Below, one piece after another: positions 11,582-21,824 of a stretch of DNA of 64,000 bases. The notes beneath the pieces were generated by a model, which was given only the letters and a program-made list of their open reading frames with translations, searched no databases and was not told where the DNA came from. Source of the stretch: an uncultured Muribaculaceae bacterium (GTDB taxonomy: Bacteria; Bacteroidota; Bacteroidia; Bacteroidales; Muribaculaceae); assembly GCA_947179295.1 (NCBI GenBank), contig CAMXAZ010000005.1, positions 1 through 64,000 of the forward strand. Direction: 5' to 3'. The translations under genes and the position numbers were made by a program. Within the stretch, counting starts at the first letter, position 1. Every line of letters begins with the position of its first letter.

Positions 11582-12586
11582 CTACTTTCCTTTTCTCATT
11601 AAAATCTCTTCCTCTACATCACGTCCGCGCCCAAGCACTATCTTGAGGAAATATGCCTTAAGAAAACCGCAGCCGTAGCCGCAGATCTGGATGACACTCG
11701 CAGGCAGAGCCTTGACGGCGATCACAAGCGAGCGGGTGGTCACAAGCGCACTGACAAATATGGCAAGAAGATACAGCCCCAGCGGCAGCAGGAACCACGG
11801 AGACACAGCCGCTGACAGCACCACAAGCACCAGCCCGATGATCACAGCCAAGGCAGGAAGAGCATGAACCACCTTCAGCGACCCCGGATAGAGCAGCTTG
11901 AGGGTGATGCGCGACATGCCGAACACATAGACCTGACGAAGGAATTTTCTGAAATCGACACGCCTTTTGTGGTAGACATATGCCGGACGGATCAGGGCTA
12001 TCGAAAAGCCGGCATTACGGATTCGCGTCGACATGTCTATGTCCTCTGAAAACATTTCACGGAAACCCCCTACCCTTTCATAGACTCTGCGCGAAAAGCC
12101 CATGTTGAATGTGCGCGGCACAAACTTTTCAAGGCTCATCTTCCCGCCACGGATTCCGCCGGTGGTCAGAAATGAGGTCATGGCGAAATTGATGGCCTTC
12201 TGAGTCGAGGAGAATGACGAATGAGCCGAGTCCGGACCGCCGAAACAGTCTACGGGCTTTGCATCCAGCTCGCGGCTAAGAACAGCGAAGTAATCCTCCG
12301 GGATCACACAGTCGCTGTCAAAGAAAATGAAATAATCGCCTGCGGCCCGCTCCATTCCATAGTTGCGGGCAATCGAGCGGCCCTCATTCTCCTTGTAGAA
12401 ATATCTGACACGCAGATTTTCCACGCTTTCAGCTTCGGCCTGGCATCTGTCTGTCGATCCGTCCTCCACTATCACCACCTCGAAATTCTTCAAGGTCTGA
12501 CGGCTGAGACTTTCCAGCAGATCACGGACCTCATCAATACGGTTATAGACCGGTACTATTACCGAGAAACGCACCTTTTCATCCAT
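11582..12586 (-). CDS. Family 2 glycosyltransferase, membrane-anchored
   Basis: A 334-aa GT2-type enzyme. The N-terminal GT-A fold has FSVIVPVYNR and the metal-binding FFDSDC motif near residue 95, with a C-terminal catalytic stretch ending in FSEDIDMSTRIRNAG. Two or three hydrophobic segments between about residues 240 and 320 would anchor it in the inner membrane. The sugar donor and acceptor cannot be read from sequence. Its ATG overlaps the nspC stop by one base (TGATG). Confidence 0.85.
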   Translation of the reverse strand: MDEKVRFSVIVPVYNRIDEVRDLLESLSRQTLKNFEVVIVEDGSTDRCQAEAESVENLRVRYFYKENEGRSIARNYGMERAAGDYFIFFDSDCVIPEDYFAVLSRELDAKPVDCFGGPDSAHSSFSSTQKAINFAMTSFLTTGGIRGGKMSLEKFVPRTFNMGFSRRVYERVGGFREMFSEDIDMSTRIRNAGFSIALIRPAYVYHKRRVDFRKFLRQVYVFGMSRITLKLLYPGSLKVVHALPALAVIIGLVLVVLSAAVSPWFLLPLGLYLLAIFVSALVTTRSLVIAVKALPASVIQICGYGCGFLKAYFLKIVLGRGRDVEEEILMRKGK

Positions 12587-13716
12587 CAGCTCATGCGGTT
12601 TTTATAATCATTGTAATCGAAACGGCGCAGATAAGTGCAATTGCCATCAGAGTCACAAAGCACCATAGCAGGATGCTGGATGCCATTGAACATAGTGGTC
12701 TTCACTGTAGTATAATGGTTCATATCCTCAAGCGTGAGGCGGTCGCCGGCTTTCAGAGGCTCCCGGAAACACCAGTCGCCCACATAGTCACCGCTCAGAC
12801 AGGAATTTCCGCCGAGCCTGTAACGCGGCAGTCCCTCGGCTTCCGGGACGCTTTCAGTAATGGCCGGCTTATATGGCATCTCAAGACAGTCAGGCATGTG
12901 GCAGGCGAAACTTGCGTCGATGACAGCCGTTTTCACCCCTTGGTTCTCAACCACATCGAGCACTTCGGTGATCAGATCGCCGGTGCGCCAGGTGAAAGCG
13001 CTTCCAGGCTCCATCACCACCTGCAGCCACGGGTAACGTCCGCGGAAATCTTTCAGAAGGCCTATCAGATGATCCACGTCATAGCCCTCGCGCGTCATAA
13101 GATGACCACCGCCGAAGTTGACCCACTTCAGCCGGCTGAAATAGCCCCCGAACTGCTCCTCGAAAGCGGCAAGCACCTTTTCAAGATCATAGCTCGAACT
13201 CTCGCACAGTGCATGGAAATGCAGCCCTTCGATTCCCTCAGGCAACACTCCGGCAAGCTGATCGGCAGTCACGCCGAAACGCGAACCGGGAAGAGCCGGA
13301 TTGTAGATCTCCGTCTCGATGACCGAGCACTGCGGATTGACTCTCAGTCCGGGCGACACTCCGGCTGCCAGAGTCCGGGCCCCGTACTTTTCCCACTGGC
13401 CGAGAGAATTGAAAGTCAGATGAGTGGCACGTGAAAGAAACTCACCTATAGTGGCCTCGGTGTAGACCGGACAGTAGACATGCGCCTCACCACCGAGCTC
13501 TTCATTTCCGAGCCGGAGCTCGTTGAGTGAACTGGCGGTAAAATCGCGGTTATACTCCCTGATTATAGGGAATGTGCGCCACAAGGCATTGGCCTTGAAA
13601 GCCATGATGATATTCACACCGGCCTCACGCTCCACTCTGTTGATCAGCGACAGGTTGCGGCGCAATTTATCTTCATATACTATATAATAAGGTGTAGCGA
13701 TCTCGTCTGCTTTCAT
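12586..13716 (-). CDS. nspC: Carboxynorspermidine/carboxyspermidine decarboxylase
   Basis: PLP-dependent enzyme of 376 aa of the alanine-racemase fold. In the carboxynorspermidine route it makes norspermidine or spermidine from the carboxylated precursor. The PLP lysine lies in MAFKANALW near residue 44. FGGGHLMTREGYD and the cysteine region HMPDCLEMP are characteristic of NspC. The partner dehydrogenase is not next to it. It lies between the helicase and the glycosyltransferase in a tight minus-strand run. Confidence 0.92.
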   Translation of the reverse strand: MKADEIATPYYIVYEDKLRRNLSLINRVEREAGVNIIMAFKANALWRTFPIIREYNRDFTASSLNELRLGNEELGGEAHVYCPVYTEATIGEFLSRATHLTFNSLGQWEKYGARTLAAGVSPGLRVNPQCSVIETEIYNPALPGSRFGVTADQLAGVLPEGIEGLHFHALCESSSYDLEKVLAAFEEQFGGYFSRLKWVNFGGGHLMTREGYDVDHLIGLLKDFRGRYPWLQVVMEPGSAFTWRTGDLITEVLDVVENQGVKTAVIDASFACHMPDCLEMPYKPAITESVPEAEGLPRYRLGGNSCLSGDYVGDWCFREPLKAGDRLTLEDMNHYTTVKTTMFNGIQHPAMVLCDSDGNCTYLRRFDYNDYKNRMS

Positions 13717-13740
13717 CTCTTATTGTTTTTGGTATGGTGG

Positions 13741-16101
13741 TTACTCTGTTCCGACTATTGAAAATTTAGCAAACTTCAGCATCAGTGTGCGAGTGTCGGT
13801 GTTCTCGAACTTCACTGTGATTCTCGGATCGGGCCCAGCGGTGTCGATATTGACAATCGAGCCACGGCCGAACTTGGCATGTTCTATGACCGTTCCTTCT
13901 GCCACTTCGCTCACCGAATGGAGAGCATATCGGCCGTCGCTTGCCGCCTTTCCGGCTGAGGACTGCTGCATCTGTCCGGCCCGACTGAATGACTGCGGCG
14001 TGCCTGACGACGGCTGAATCTTGCGCAGCGAGTTCAGACTGCGGGCCGAGCCGGCCATTGATGCCGTATAGTTTACCGTAGGGCGCACCTTGGGCGCATC
14101 GTTTCCAAGATTGTCATTGGTGGCAAGTCGCAGGTAGCGCTGATCTATATCTCTGAGGAAGCGCGACGGGCGGCAGCTGACCGTCTGACCGTTACGGAAA
14201 CGCGATCCGGCATAGGTCAGCATACAGAATTTTTTCGCTCTCGTCATAGCCACATACATCAGACGCCGCTCCTCTTCAATCTGGGCCGGTGAGTCCTGAG
14301 CCATTGCCGAGGGGAAAAGTTCCTCCTCCACTCCGACCACAAACACATTGTTGAACTCCAGTCCCTTTGCAGCATGGACGGTCATCAGAGTCACGCGCTC
14401 CTCGCTTGCATCGCCGGAATCCGAATCCTGGTCAGTGGCAAGCGAGACCTCAGCCATGAAATCGGCGAGCGACATGCTGTCACTCCCCTCCTCCACACGG
14501 GTCTCCACAAAGCCCTTCACGCCTGAAATCAGTTCCTGAAGGTTTTCCTGCTTCGAAAGATTTTCAGGAGTGCTGTCATGGAGATACATCTTCAGCATCT
14601 CCGTGCGCTCTATGATCTTGGTTGCCAGTTCAAGTGCATCGGCCCCCTTGCGGTCTGCCTGCACGAATTCGGCTATCAGCCCGGCAAACCCATCGAGCTT
14701 GCGCAGAGTCCCGGCATTGAGGCCGGCCGGATACCGGTCAGGCTCCTGAATCACAGTCCAGATGCTTACATTGCCGTCAATCGCCGCACGTGTCAGCTTG
14801 GCGAGAGTTGTCTCGCCGATGCCTCGCGCCGGGAAATTGATCACACGCCTCAGCGCCTCGTCATCGTCAGGGTTCAGAGCCAGACGGAAATAGGCAATAG
14901 CGTCCTTCACCTCCTTGCGCTGGTAGAACGACAGACCGCCGTAGATCCGGTAAGGCACATTGCGTTTTCTCAAAGCCTCTTCCAGCACACGGCTCTGGGC
15001 ATTGGTGCGATAGAGTATGGCGAATTCATCGGCACTGTCGCCGCTCGTCATTTTCAGCTGCGACAGCCGCGAGGCCACCTGATAGGCCTCCTCGAAATCG
15101 CTATAGCATTTGGCAACCTCTATCAGCGCCCCGGTCTCGTTCTCTGAATAAACGGTCTTGGGTATCTGCTCGCTGTTCTTGTCGATGAGCGAACCGGCGG
15201 CATTGATGATGTTGCGCGTCGAGCGGTAGTTGCGTTCGAGCTTGAAGGTCGACAGCGCGGAATACGTCTTTCTCAGATCAAGGATATTGCGGATATTTGC
15301 ACCGCGGAACGAATAGATGCTCTGGGCATCGTCGCCGACCACACAGAGCCTGCCGCTTTCACGGGTCAACAGGGTCACTATCACGTGTTGCGCGAAGTTG
15401 GTGTCCTGATACTCGTCGACAAGCACATAGCTGAAAAACTCCCGGTAGTGGCGGAGCACATCCGGATTGTCGCGCAGCAGGACATTGGTATAATAGAGCA
15501 GATCGTCAAAATCCATAGCTCCGGCCACCACGCAGCGGTCGCGGTAGGCCCTGTAGACCGCATAGAGTTCCGGACGTTTGGCTCTCGCATCGGCTTCCAT
15601 CACATCGCGGCTCAGCGCATAGTCTTCAGGCGAGACAAGTGCGTTCTTGGCACCGGAAATGGCCGAAAGCACAGCCGACGGCTTGTAGATCTTGTCGTCA
15701 AGCTGCATATCCTTTATGATAGTCTTGACAAGCGATTTGCTGTCGGCGCTGTCATAGATCGTGAAATTGCTTTTGAACCCAATCAGCTCTGCATTGGCAC
15801 GCAGAATACGCGCAAAGATCGAATGGAAGGTACCCATCCACAGTTTCGAAGCCACGGCACCGCCCACAAGCTGCTCCACACGCTCGCGCATCTCTTTGGC
15901 AGCCTTGTTCGTAAAGGTCAGAGCAAGAATCCGCCACGGCTCATAGCCGAGGCGGAGTAGATGAACAATCTTATAGGTGAGCACACGGGTCTTGCCTGAG
16001 CCGGCTCCCGCTATCACAAGCTGAGGTCCGTCGCAATACTCTACTGCGGCCCGCTGCTGTTCGTTGAGTTCATCAAGATAATTTTCGTCCATCAATATCA
16101 T
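13741..16101 (-). CDS. pcrA: UvrD/PcrA-type superfamily 1 DNA helicase
   Basis: A 3'-5' SF1A helicase of about 786 aa for repair and replication restart. Motifs in order: AGAGSGKTRVLTYK (Walker A), FTNKAAKEM, VDEYQDTN (Walker B), GDDAQSIYSFRGA, and near the C-terminal part VTLMTVHAAKGLEF. A C-terminal tail after residue 660 ends in a small Tudor-like region (VIEHAKFGRGSIVNID). The track start is a GTG at 16104. An ATG at 16101 overlaps the upstream dipeptidase stop (TGATG), and another ATG at 16092 is equally possible. Confidence 0.93.
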   Translation of the reverse strand: MILMDENYLDELNEQQRAAVEYCDGPQLVIAGAGSGKTRVLTYKIVHLLRLGYEPWRILALTFTNKAAKEMRERVEQLVGGAVASKLWMGTFHSIFARILRANAELIGFKSNFTIYDSADSKSLVKTIIKDMQLDDKIYKPSAVLSAISGAKNALVSPEDYALSRDVMEADARAKRPELYAVYRAYRDRCVVAGAMDFDDLLYYTNVLLRDNPDVLRHYREFFSYVLVDEYQDTNFAQHVIVTLLTRESGRLCVVGDDAQSIYSFRGANIRNILDLRKTYSALSTFKLERNYRSTRNIINAAGSLIDKNSEQIPKTVYSENETGALIEVAKCYSDFEEAYQVASRLSQLKMTSGDSADEFAILYRTNAQSRVLEEALRKRNVPYRIYGGLSFYQRKEVKDAIAYFRLALNPDDDEALRRVINFPARGIGETTLAKLTRAAIDGNVSIWTVIQEPDRYPAGLNAGTLRKLDGFAGLIAEFVQADRKGADALELATKIIERTEMLKMYLHDSTPENLSKQENLQELISGVKGFVETRVEEGSDSMSLADFMAEVSLATDQDSDSGDASEERVTLMTVHAAKGLEFNNVFVVGVEEELFPSAMAQDSPAQIEEERRLMYVAMTRAKKFCMLTYAGSRFRNGQTVSCRPSRFLRDIDQRYLRLATNDNLGNDAPKVRPTVNYTASMAGSARSLNSLRKIQPSSGTPQSFSRAGQMQQSSAGKAASDGRYALHSVSEVAEGTVIEHAKFGRGSIVNIDTAGPDPRITVKFENTDTRTLMLKFAKFSIVGTE

Positions 16102-17729
16102 CACTTGACGAGCAGATGGTCACCGGTTTCGTTGACAATCGAACGGTAATAGCGGTCGTCATATCCGCCGAATACCGGTGACACAGGCATTCCTTCGGGA
16201 GTACGTTCGAATTTTCCGTCTTTCTCCTTCTTGATATTTCCGTCCATATACTTGACAAGAAGGTAATCGCCGAGATCTTTATAGCGCTTCACATAGCGGC
16301 GCGAAGCAAGGGCAGAGTGATCGTTGAGCAGACTGCGGGCGGCGTCAGGATCGAGAGCAGGCACTTCGGTGAGGAATATTCTCACTTCGTTTTCGAGAGT
16401 GTCTTCCTCGGCTTTCTGCACACGGCGGATATCGTCGATCATCTTGCTGTACTGGTGATAGGCCTGGTTTGCCACATAGCTTGTCACCCAGAATGCAGCG
16501 TCCCATGACAGGGTGAGGAGATCGCCGTTGCCCTGAGCGAATTCATGAGGTATGGAAGTGATGCTGTTGTACATAGGCACATACACACAGGTATTGGCAT
16601 CATCAACACCAAACCAGAGTATGCCGCGCATCAGTTCGGGATGGGCAGAGTTCATCTGCGACACGAAAGAGAAACCGGTCTGCTGTGTTGCGATGGCGCG
16701 TTCGTTGAGATATTCCTTTCCGTCGACCTTGAACGTCATCGGACGCCAGCGGTAAGGCACGGCATAGGGACCGGCGCCGACATCTTTGGTCATATCCATC
16801 GGAGTACCCTCGAAATGGTCGCGCATCATCCACTTCATGTCATTGAGACTCACCTTGCGGTCAGGTTTCACCCAAAGCGGCATAGGTTCGCCCTCGGCCT
16901 TCATGATCCAGGGGAGATAGCTGTCCATCCCGTCGGCGAAGCGGTTGAAATAGCTCCACACACGGCCATCGCAGCCGCGGGTTGCGGTGCCGTCGAGTTC
17001 GCCATAGGCAAGCGAGAAGCTGAAGTCCTCGTCCTTACCGTTGTAGTAGCCCATTTTGCGGGCGAATTTGATTACGTCAGGCGAGTAAAGGGTATTTTCC
17101 TTGTCTTTCAGAGGAAATTTGTGGATACGCGGATGGTTGGCGTGACCTGATATGCAGTCGTCGGGAATACGGCGGGCCACCCATACGGCTCCCTTCTCCT
17201 TGCCGCCCTTGCCGATCAGCTCCATGATCCAGGCCTCTTCAGAATCGGCGATGGAGAATGATTCGCCGCTTGAATGATAGCCGTAGGTATTCACCAGGTT
17301 GGTCATGATCTTGATAGCCTCGCGGGGAGTCTTGGCACGTTCGAGAGTCACATAGATCAGCGAACCGTAGTCCATTATGCCGGTAGTGTCTTCCAGCTCA
17401 TGACGGCCTCCCCAGGTGCTTTCCGAGATTGTGAGACCGTGTTCATTCATATTGCCGATAGTGGTGTAGGTCTCGGCTACTTCGGGAATCTCGCCGAGGT
17501 AGCGGCCGGTGTCCCATTCGACGATCTTCCTCATAGTGCCAGGCGCATGTTTGCCGCCGGGGCGGTTGTAGAGTTCGCCGTAAAGCGTATGACTGTCGGC
17601 GGCATAGGTGACAAGCACCGAGCCGTCAGGAGTGGCGTTCTTGCCTGCGATAAGGCTTGTGCACGCCAGAGCCGGCTCAACTGCCATCAGAGCCAGGGCT
17701 CCGAGAATGATTTTATCGAACATTTTCAT
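16101..17729 (-). CDS. C69 family dipeptidase, exported
   Basis: A 542-aa N-terminal-nucleophile peptidase of family C69 (PepD-like), acting on dipeptides. The first 22 residues form a signal peptide ending in ALA, directly followed by the nucleophile cysteine in ACTSLIAG. DGSVLVTYAADSH and the GESFSIADSEEAW block are family signatures. Export to the periplasm is inferred from the signal peptide. It is the first gene of the minus-strand run leading into pcrA, with stop and start overlapping. Confidence 0.9.
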   Translation of the reverse strand: MKMFDKIILGALALMAVEPALACTSLIAGKNATPDGSVLVTYAADSHTLYGELYNRPGGKHAPGTMRKIVEWDTGRYLGEIPEVAETYTTIGNMNEHGLTISESTWGGRHELEDTTGIMDYGSLIYVTLERAKTPREAIKIMTNLVNTYGYHSSGESFSIADSEEAWIMELIGKGGKEKGAVWVARRIPDDCISGHANHPRIHKFPLKDKENTLYSPDVIKFARKMGYYNGKDEDFSFSLAYGELDGTATRGCDGRVWSYFNRFADGMDSYLPWIMKAEGEPMPLWVKPDRKVSLNDMKWMMRDHFEGTPMDMTKDVGAGPYAVPYRWRPMTFKVDGKEYLNERAIATQQTGFSFVSQMNSAHPELMRGILWFGVDDANTCVYVPMYNSITSIPHEFAQGNGDLLTLSWDAAFWVTSYVANQAYHQYSKMIDDIRRVQKAEEDTLENEVRIFLTEVPALDPDAARSLLNDHSALASRRYVKRYKDLGDYLLVKYMDGNIKKEKDGKFERTPEGMPVSPVFGGYDDRYYRSIVNETGDHLLVK

Positions 17730-18030
17730 GATTGGTTTTGTTTTTTTAATGATTTATACAAGGACCGGTCAGCCTCCATGTTCCCGCAGGAACACCACAG
17801 CGGACGTCCGTCTTGCAAAAATAATGAAATTCATCTATAAATCCAAGCCGCAGGATCTCTTTCTGCATCGCGCCGAAAAATCGGAGAAAGTCTGACAATA
17901 AATGTTAAACTCAGCCATAACTCCCGACAAATTTGTGATTTACAAATATTTTTCATTAATTTGCGATCAGGACTCCCTACCGGCATAAACTAATTTCTCA
18001 TATACTACTCACTAACCAACTGTTTATTTT
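17730..18030. other. Divergent intergenic region, dipeptidase / aquaporin
   Basis: About 300 nt without a gene. It holds the aquaporin promoter (TTTG at 17932-17935, then 20 nt, then TTAATTTG at 17956-17963, one mismatch to TAnnTTTG). Small ORFs here have no protein character. Confidence 0.5.
17932..17963 (+). promoter_or_regulatory. Bacteroidota-type promoter of the aquaporin gene
   Basis: TTTG, a 20-nt spacer, and TTAATTTG, with one departure from the -7 consensus. It lies 68 nt before the aquaporin ATG. Confidence 0.55.
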
Positions 18031-18744
18031 ATGAAAAAGTATCTCGCAGAGATGATCGGAACCTTTGTTCTGGTACTCATGGGTTGCGGCAGCGCAATCT
18101 TCGCAGGCATCGGCCTCGGCACAACCGGCTATGGCGTGACAACCCTTGGCGTGGCTATGGCGTTCGGCCTTTCTGTAGTGGCTATGGCCTACACCATCGG
18201 CAACATTTCAGGCTGCCACATCAACCCGGCCATCACCCTCGGCGTCTGGTCAAGCGGACGCATGAGCGGCAAGGAAGCCGGAGGCTACATGCTCTTCCAG
18301 TGCATCGGCGCTATCATCGCTTCTGCTGTCCTCTACATCCTCGTCCACACCGGCAATGAAGCCGGTATCGAAGCCGTGTTCAACAGCACTACGACCACCG
18401 GCTCAAACAGCTTCCTCCCCGGCAACATCGTGCCTGCCTTCATTGCAGAACTTATCTTCACATTCATCTTCGTGCTTGTGGTGCTCGGTTCCACTGACGA
18501 AAAGAAAGGTGCCGGCAACTTTGCAGGCCTCGCCATCGGTCTGACCCTTGTCCTGGTCCACATAGCCTGCATCCCCATCACCGGTACTTCAGTTAACCCC
18601 GCCCGTTCGATCGGCCCGGCCATCTTCGCAGCCATCGAAGGCAACTGTGTGCCCCTCAGCCAGCTCTGGCTCTTCATCGTGGCTCCTTTCATCGGAGCGA
18701 TGCTCAGCGCCTTTGTCTGGAAAGGACTCCGCTCAGACAACTGA
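18031..18744 (+). CDS. aqpZ: Aquaporin Z-type water channel
   Basis: Inner-membrane MIP channel of 237 aa with six hydrophobic segments and two half-helices. Both signature motifs are intact: HINPAITLG in the first half and SVNPARSIGP in the second. The residues around the second motif (TGTSVNPARS) are of the AqpZ water-channel type rather than the glycerol facilitator type. It is a single-gene unit with its own promoter and a stem-loop after the stop. Confidence 0.93.
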   Translation: MKKYLAEMIGTFVLVLMGCGSAIFAGIGLGTTGYGVTTLGVAMAFGLSVVAMAYTIGNISGCHINPAITLGVWSSGRMSGKEAGGYMLFQCIGAIIASAVLYILVHTGNEAGIEAVFNSTTTTGSNSFLPGNIVPAFIAELIFTFIFVLVVLGSTDEKKGAGNFAGLAIGLTLVLVHIACIPITGTSVNPARSIGPAIFAAIEGNCVPLSQLWLFIVAPFIGAMLSAFVWKGLRSDN

Positions 18745-18769
18745 TCAGCATTTATAGCTAAAAAATAAA

Positions 18770-18806
18770 CCGCAGGGGCATGAGGCTTGACAGCATGTCC
18801 CTGCGC
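18770..18806 (+). terminator. Stem-loop after aqpZ
   Basis: CGCAGGGGCATG pairs with CATGTCCCTGCG across an 11-nt loop. There is no long T run, so termination is likely but not certain. Confidence 0.5.
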
Positions 18807-18859
18807 ATTGTAATCACACACACATTTAACCGGCTGTATAACAACCCTCGATTGTATTC

Positions 18860-19729
18860 ATGAATCTCAACGGACGACGCGAAAGCTCAAACGTCAGCGA
18901 CCGCCGAGGTGGCGGTGGCGGCGGCAAAAAAATCGGAGCCGGAATCGGCGCGGTAATAATAGCGGCTATCATTGCATGGATCTCCGGCGGAAATCCTCTC
19001 GATGTCCTGATCTCTAACGCCGGTTCATTCACCTCCGGCAGCAGTCAGGTCTCGCAAAACTACACCCCGACTGAAGAAGAGGAAGAACTTGCCCGCTTCT
19101 CCCGCCAGATTCTGGCCGGAACGGAAGACGTGTGGACAAAGATTTTCGCCCGGATGGGCAAGGAATACGAAGCGCCGACCCTGGTGCTCTACACCGATGC
19201 CGTCAGAAGCGCCTGCGGAGATGCCTCAGCCTCCGTCGGACCATTCTACTGCTCGGCAGATGAAAAACTCTACATCGACCTGTCGTTTTTCCGCGACATG
19301 CGCAAGACCCTCGGAGCCGACGGCGATTTCGCATACGCCTACGTGATTGCCCATGAAGTCGGACACCATGTACAGCACCTGCTTGGCATACTCGACGAAG
19401 CCCATTCGCAGATGAACCGCGTCAGCGAGACCGAAGCCAACAACATCAGCGTGCGCATAGAGCTCCAGGCTGATTTCCTCGCCGGAGTCTGGGCCTATCA
19501 CGACAATGAGATGTTCAACTCGATTGAAGACGGAGATATTGAAGAAGCCCTTGACGCCTCAATGAAAATAGGCGACGACTATCTGCAGAAACGCGCCCGC
19601 GGCTACTCGGTGCCCGACTCATTCACCCACGGCACCTCGGCCCAGCGCAGCCGATGGCTCAAAAAAGGACTCTCGTCCGGCGACATCAGCCAGGGCGACA
19701 CATTCTCCATCCCCTACTCCCAGTTGTAA
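18860..19729 (+). CDS. Neutral zinc metallopeptidase, YpfJ family
   Basis: Membrane-anchored zinc protease of 289 aa. A glycine-rich stretch and one hydrophobic segment near residues 30-50 come first. The HExxH zinc motif is seen as AHEVGHHVQ near residue 170, with the third ligand probably in the SETEANNISVRIELQADFLAG region. Substrate unknown. The gene is convergent with lpxB. Confidence 0.88.
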   Translation: MNLNGRRESSNVSDRRGGGGGGKKIGAGIGAVIIAAIIAWISGGNPLDVLISNAGSFTSGSSQVSQNYTPTEEEEELARFSRQILAGTEDVWTKIFARMGKEYEAPTLVLYTDAVRSACGDASASVGPFYCSADEKLYIDLSFFRDMRKTLGADGDFAYAYVIAHEVGHHVQHLLGILDEAHSQMNRVSETEANNISVRIELQADFLAGVWAYHDNEMFNSIEDGDIEEALDASMKIGDDYLQKRARGYSVPDSFTHGTSAQRSRWLKKGLSSGDISQGDTFSIPYSQL

Positions 19730-19809
19730 AGCGGCGCCCCGATTTTTTTTGCCCCTCTCCCCGCATTATCGCACTAAAACCACGTTCTCCGGTGGTTAAC
19801 TTTGCAGCG

Positions 19810-20991
19810 TCAGGAGAGTTTCCTGAAAAGTATCGAGGCTACGTTTGAGGCGGCGCTGCTGTCGGTATGAAGTATGGATCTGATCTTTGCATAACCCTCC
19901 AGCTGGGCCTCGCGGGCCGGCCCTGCTTCGAGTATCTGCGAAAGTTCCCGGTCTACATTGTCAGCCGTACAGTTGTGGACCAGCATCTCCGGCACCACAC
20001 ATCCCCTGACTCCCGTGCGCACGGCTTCGCGGTTGACATCGCGCCGGGTCTGACGGTCTATCTTCCCCCCTATGAGGTTAGGCAGAGCCACATAGGGAAT
20101 CTTCAGTATGTGAAGGAATATGTCATGGGCCCATTTCCACCCCACGGCACGATAGCAGACCACCTGCGGACAGCCGGCCAGGGCACATTCCAGCGAGGCT
20201 GTCCCCGAAGTCACCATAGCCGCATGAGCACCGGCCATCAGCTCAAGAGTGGCTGCATCCACAAGAGGGAAAGAGGTGTAGGCTCCATACAGTGACTTGT
20301 CTATTGACGGCGCGGCGGCCACTACGGTCTGCATCTCAGGATGGCGTCTGGCCACGGCATCCATCACCGGAAGATTGGCCTTGATCTCTCCGACACGGCT
20401 ACCGGGCACAAGGGCGAGAATCGGGCGCTCCGACAGCCCGTGGCGTTGCAGGAATTCCGCCCGCGAAGGCAGCGATTTCAGCACCTCTTCAACCTCTTCG
20501 ACCGATGGATTGCCTACATAGTCCACCTTGACTCCCCGCTCCCCGAACCATGCGGGCTCAAACGGGAGTATCGAGAAAATGCAGTCTACATAGCGGCGCA
20601 ACTGCTTGATGCGGTATTCCTTCCAGGCCCAGAGCTTTGGTGCGATATAGTAAAACACCTTTATGCCAAGCCCTTTGGCAAATTTGGCCAGCTTCAGATT
20701 GAAGCCCGGATAGTCGACAAGCACTACGGCATCAGGCCGCATGGTCCGGATGGCCTCTTTAGCCGTGCGCAGATTGCCGAGGACCTCCGGCAGATGGGTT
20801 GCCACATCAATAAACCCCATGAAAGCCATGCGGCTGAAATGTATCAGAGGCTCATGCCCCGCCGCCTCGGCCATGCGGTCGCCGCCGAGAAATGTGATTT
20901 CCGCCGAAGCATCAAGCTTCAGCAACTCTTTGATTACCTGCGCCGCATGGACGTCACCGGATGCTTCTCCGGCTGAAAAGAAGTACTTCAT
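19810..20991 (-). CDS. lpxB: Lipid-A-disaccharide synthase
   Basis: GT19 glycosyltransferase that joins UDP-diacylglucosamine and lipid X to the lipid A disaccharide at the inner membrane. The N-terminus KYFFSAGEASGDVHA and LVDYPGFNLKLAK are LpxB signatures, with ALVPGSRVGEI and SGTASLECAL in the C-terminal half. Start chosen at MKYFF (20991); the track includes two more residues. The Gram-negative envelope it implies fits Bacteroidales. It is divergent from the glucosaminidase gene. Confidence 0.95.
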   Translation of the reverse strand: MKYFFSAGEASGDVHAAQVIKELLKLDASAEITFLGGDRMAEAAGHEPLIHFSRMAFMGFIDVATHLPEVLGNLRTAKEAIRTMRPDAVVLVDYPGFNLKLAKFAKGLGIKVFYYIAPKLWAWKEYRIKQLRRYVDCIFSILPFEPAWFGERGVKVDYVGNPSVEEVEEVLKSLPSRAEFLQRHGLSERPILALVPGSRVGEIKANLPVMDAVARRHPEMQTVVAAAPSIDKSLYGAYTSFPLVDAATLELMAGAHAAMVTSGTASLECALAGCPQVVCYRAVGWKWAHDIFLHILKIPYVALPNLIGGKIDRQTRRDVNREAVRTGVRGCVVPEMLVHNCTADNVDRELSQILEAGPAREAQLEGYAKIRSILHTDSSAASNVASILFRKLS

Positions 20992-21103
20992 AAGCACAAA
21001 GATATAGGATTTTTTTCATTTTCTGAAGGATTTTCGCTAACTTGCGCGTTATTAAGAAGAGTTCAACTATTTATTATTCTTCTTTCATCAGCATCACAAC
21101 TCT

Positions 21104-21793
21104 ATGTTCAGATACATCTTCGGTGCAATGCTCTGCCTGCTTCCGCTTCTCTCGTTTGGGAAAACGCCGATTTTCGGAAATCCTGAAGTCGATGTCGATC
21201 ATATGTATGCCTATGTCAAGCGCCACAATCCCGACTTCCGACGCGAAGTTGCCGAGGCCTTCTACAACATCGGGCGCCGCTACGGCATACGCGGAGACAT
21301 AGCCCTGTGTCAGGCCATAATCGAGACCGGATGGTTCCGTTTCGACAACGGCACCGCCGTGCGCCCCGAAGCGCATAACTATTGCGGACTTGGCGTGAAA
21401 AAACGTGGCGACCGCGGATGCTCGTTCAGCTCCGTGGAAGAAGGGGTCACAGCCATGATACAGCACCTCTACGCCTATGCCTGCTCCGGCAAACTGCCAA
21501 AAGGAGAAAGCAAGATAGACCCCCGCTTCGACTATGTGAGCCGCGGATGCGCTCCGACTTGGGAAAAACTCGCCGGCCGCTGGGCCATGAACCCGCGCTA
21601 CGGCAAAAACATAATGAAAATCTATTCCGGACTGGCCTCCAATGCCCGCTCAGGCAGTAAAGTGCATTTCATAGAAGTCAACATTCCCGATGATCTGCTT
21701 GACGGAGATGAAATTGACTATTCTGATCTTGACTATGCCCATGACGTCGATGTCCCTGAGATCTCTGTGGCCGACGACGACATCTTCAACTGA
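21104..21793 (+). CDS. Secreted glucosaminidase (peptidoglycan hydrolase)
   Basis: A 229-aa protein with a hydrophobic signal peptide (first about 20 residues) and a GH73-like glucosaminidase domain. That domain includes GIRGDIALCQAIIETGW, with a likely catalytic glutamate, and HNYCGLG. It would cleave peptidoglycan glycan strands in the periplasm. An acidic C-terminal tail rich in Asp and Glu follows the domain. It lies 31 nt upstream of the helicase gene and may be co-transcribed with it. Confidence 0.85.
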   Translation: MFRYIFGAMLCLLPLLSFGKTPIFGNPEVDVDHMYAYVKRHNPDFRREVAEAFYNIGRRYGIRGDIALCQAIIETGWFRFDNGTAVRPEAHNYCGLGVKKRGDRGCSFSSVEEGVTAMIQHLYAYACSGKLPKGESKIDPRFDYVSRGCAPTWEKLAGRWAMNPRYGKNIMKIYSGLASNARSGSKVHFIEVNIPDDLLDGDEIDYSDLDYAHDVDVPEISVADDDIFN

Positions 21794-21824
21794 TCCCATT
21801 CCCACACCCCACGAAAACAGACCA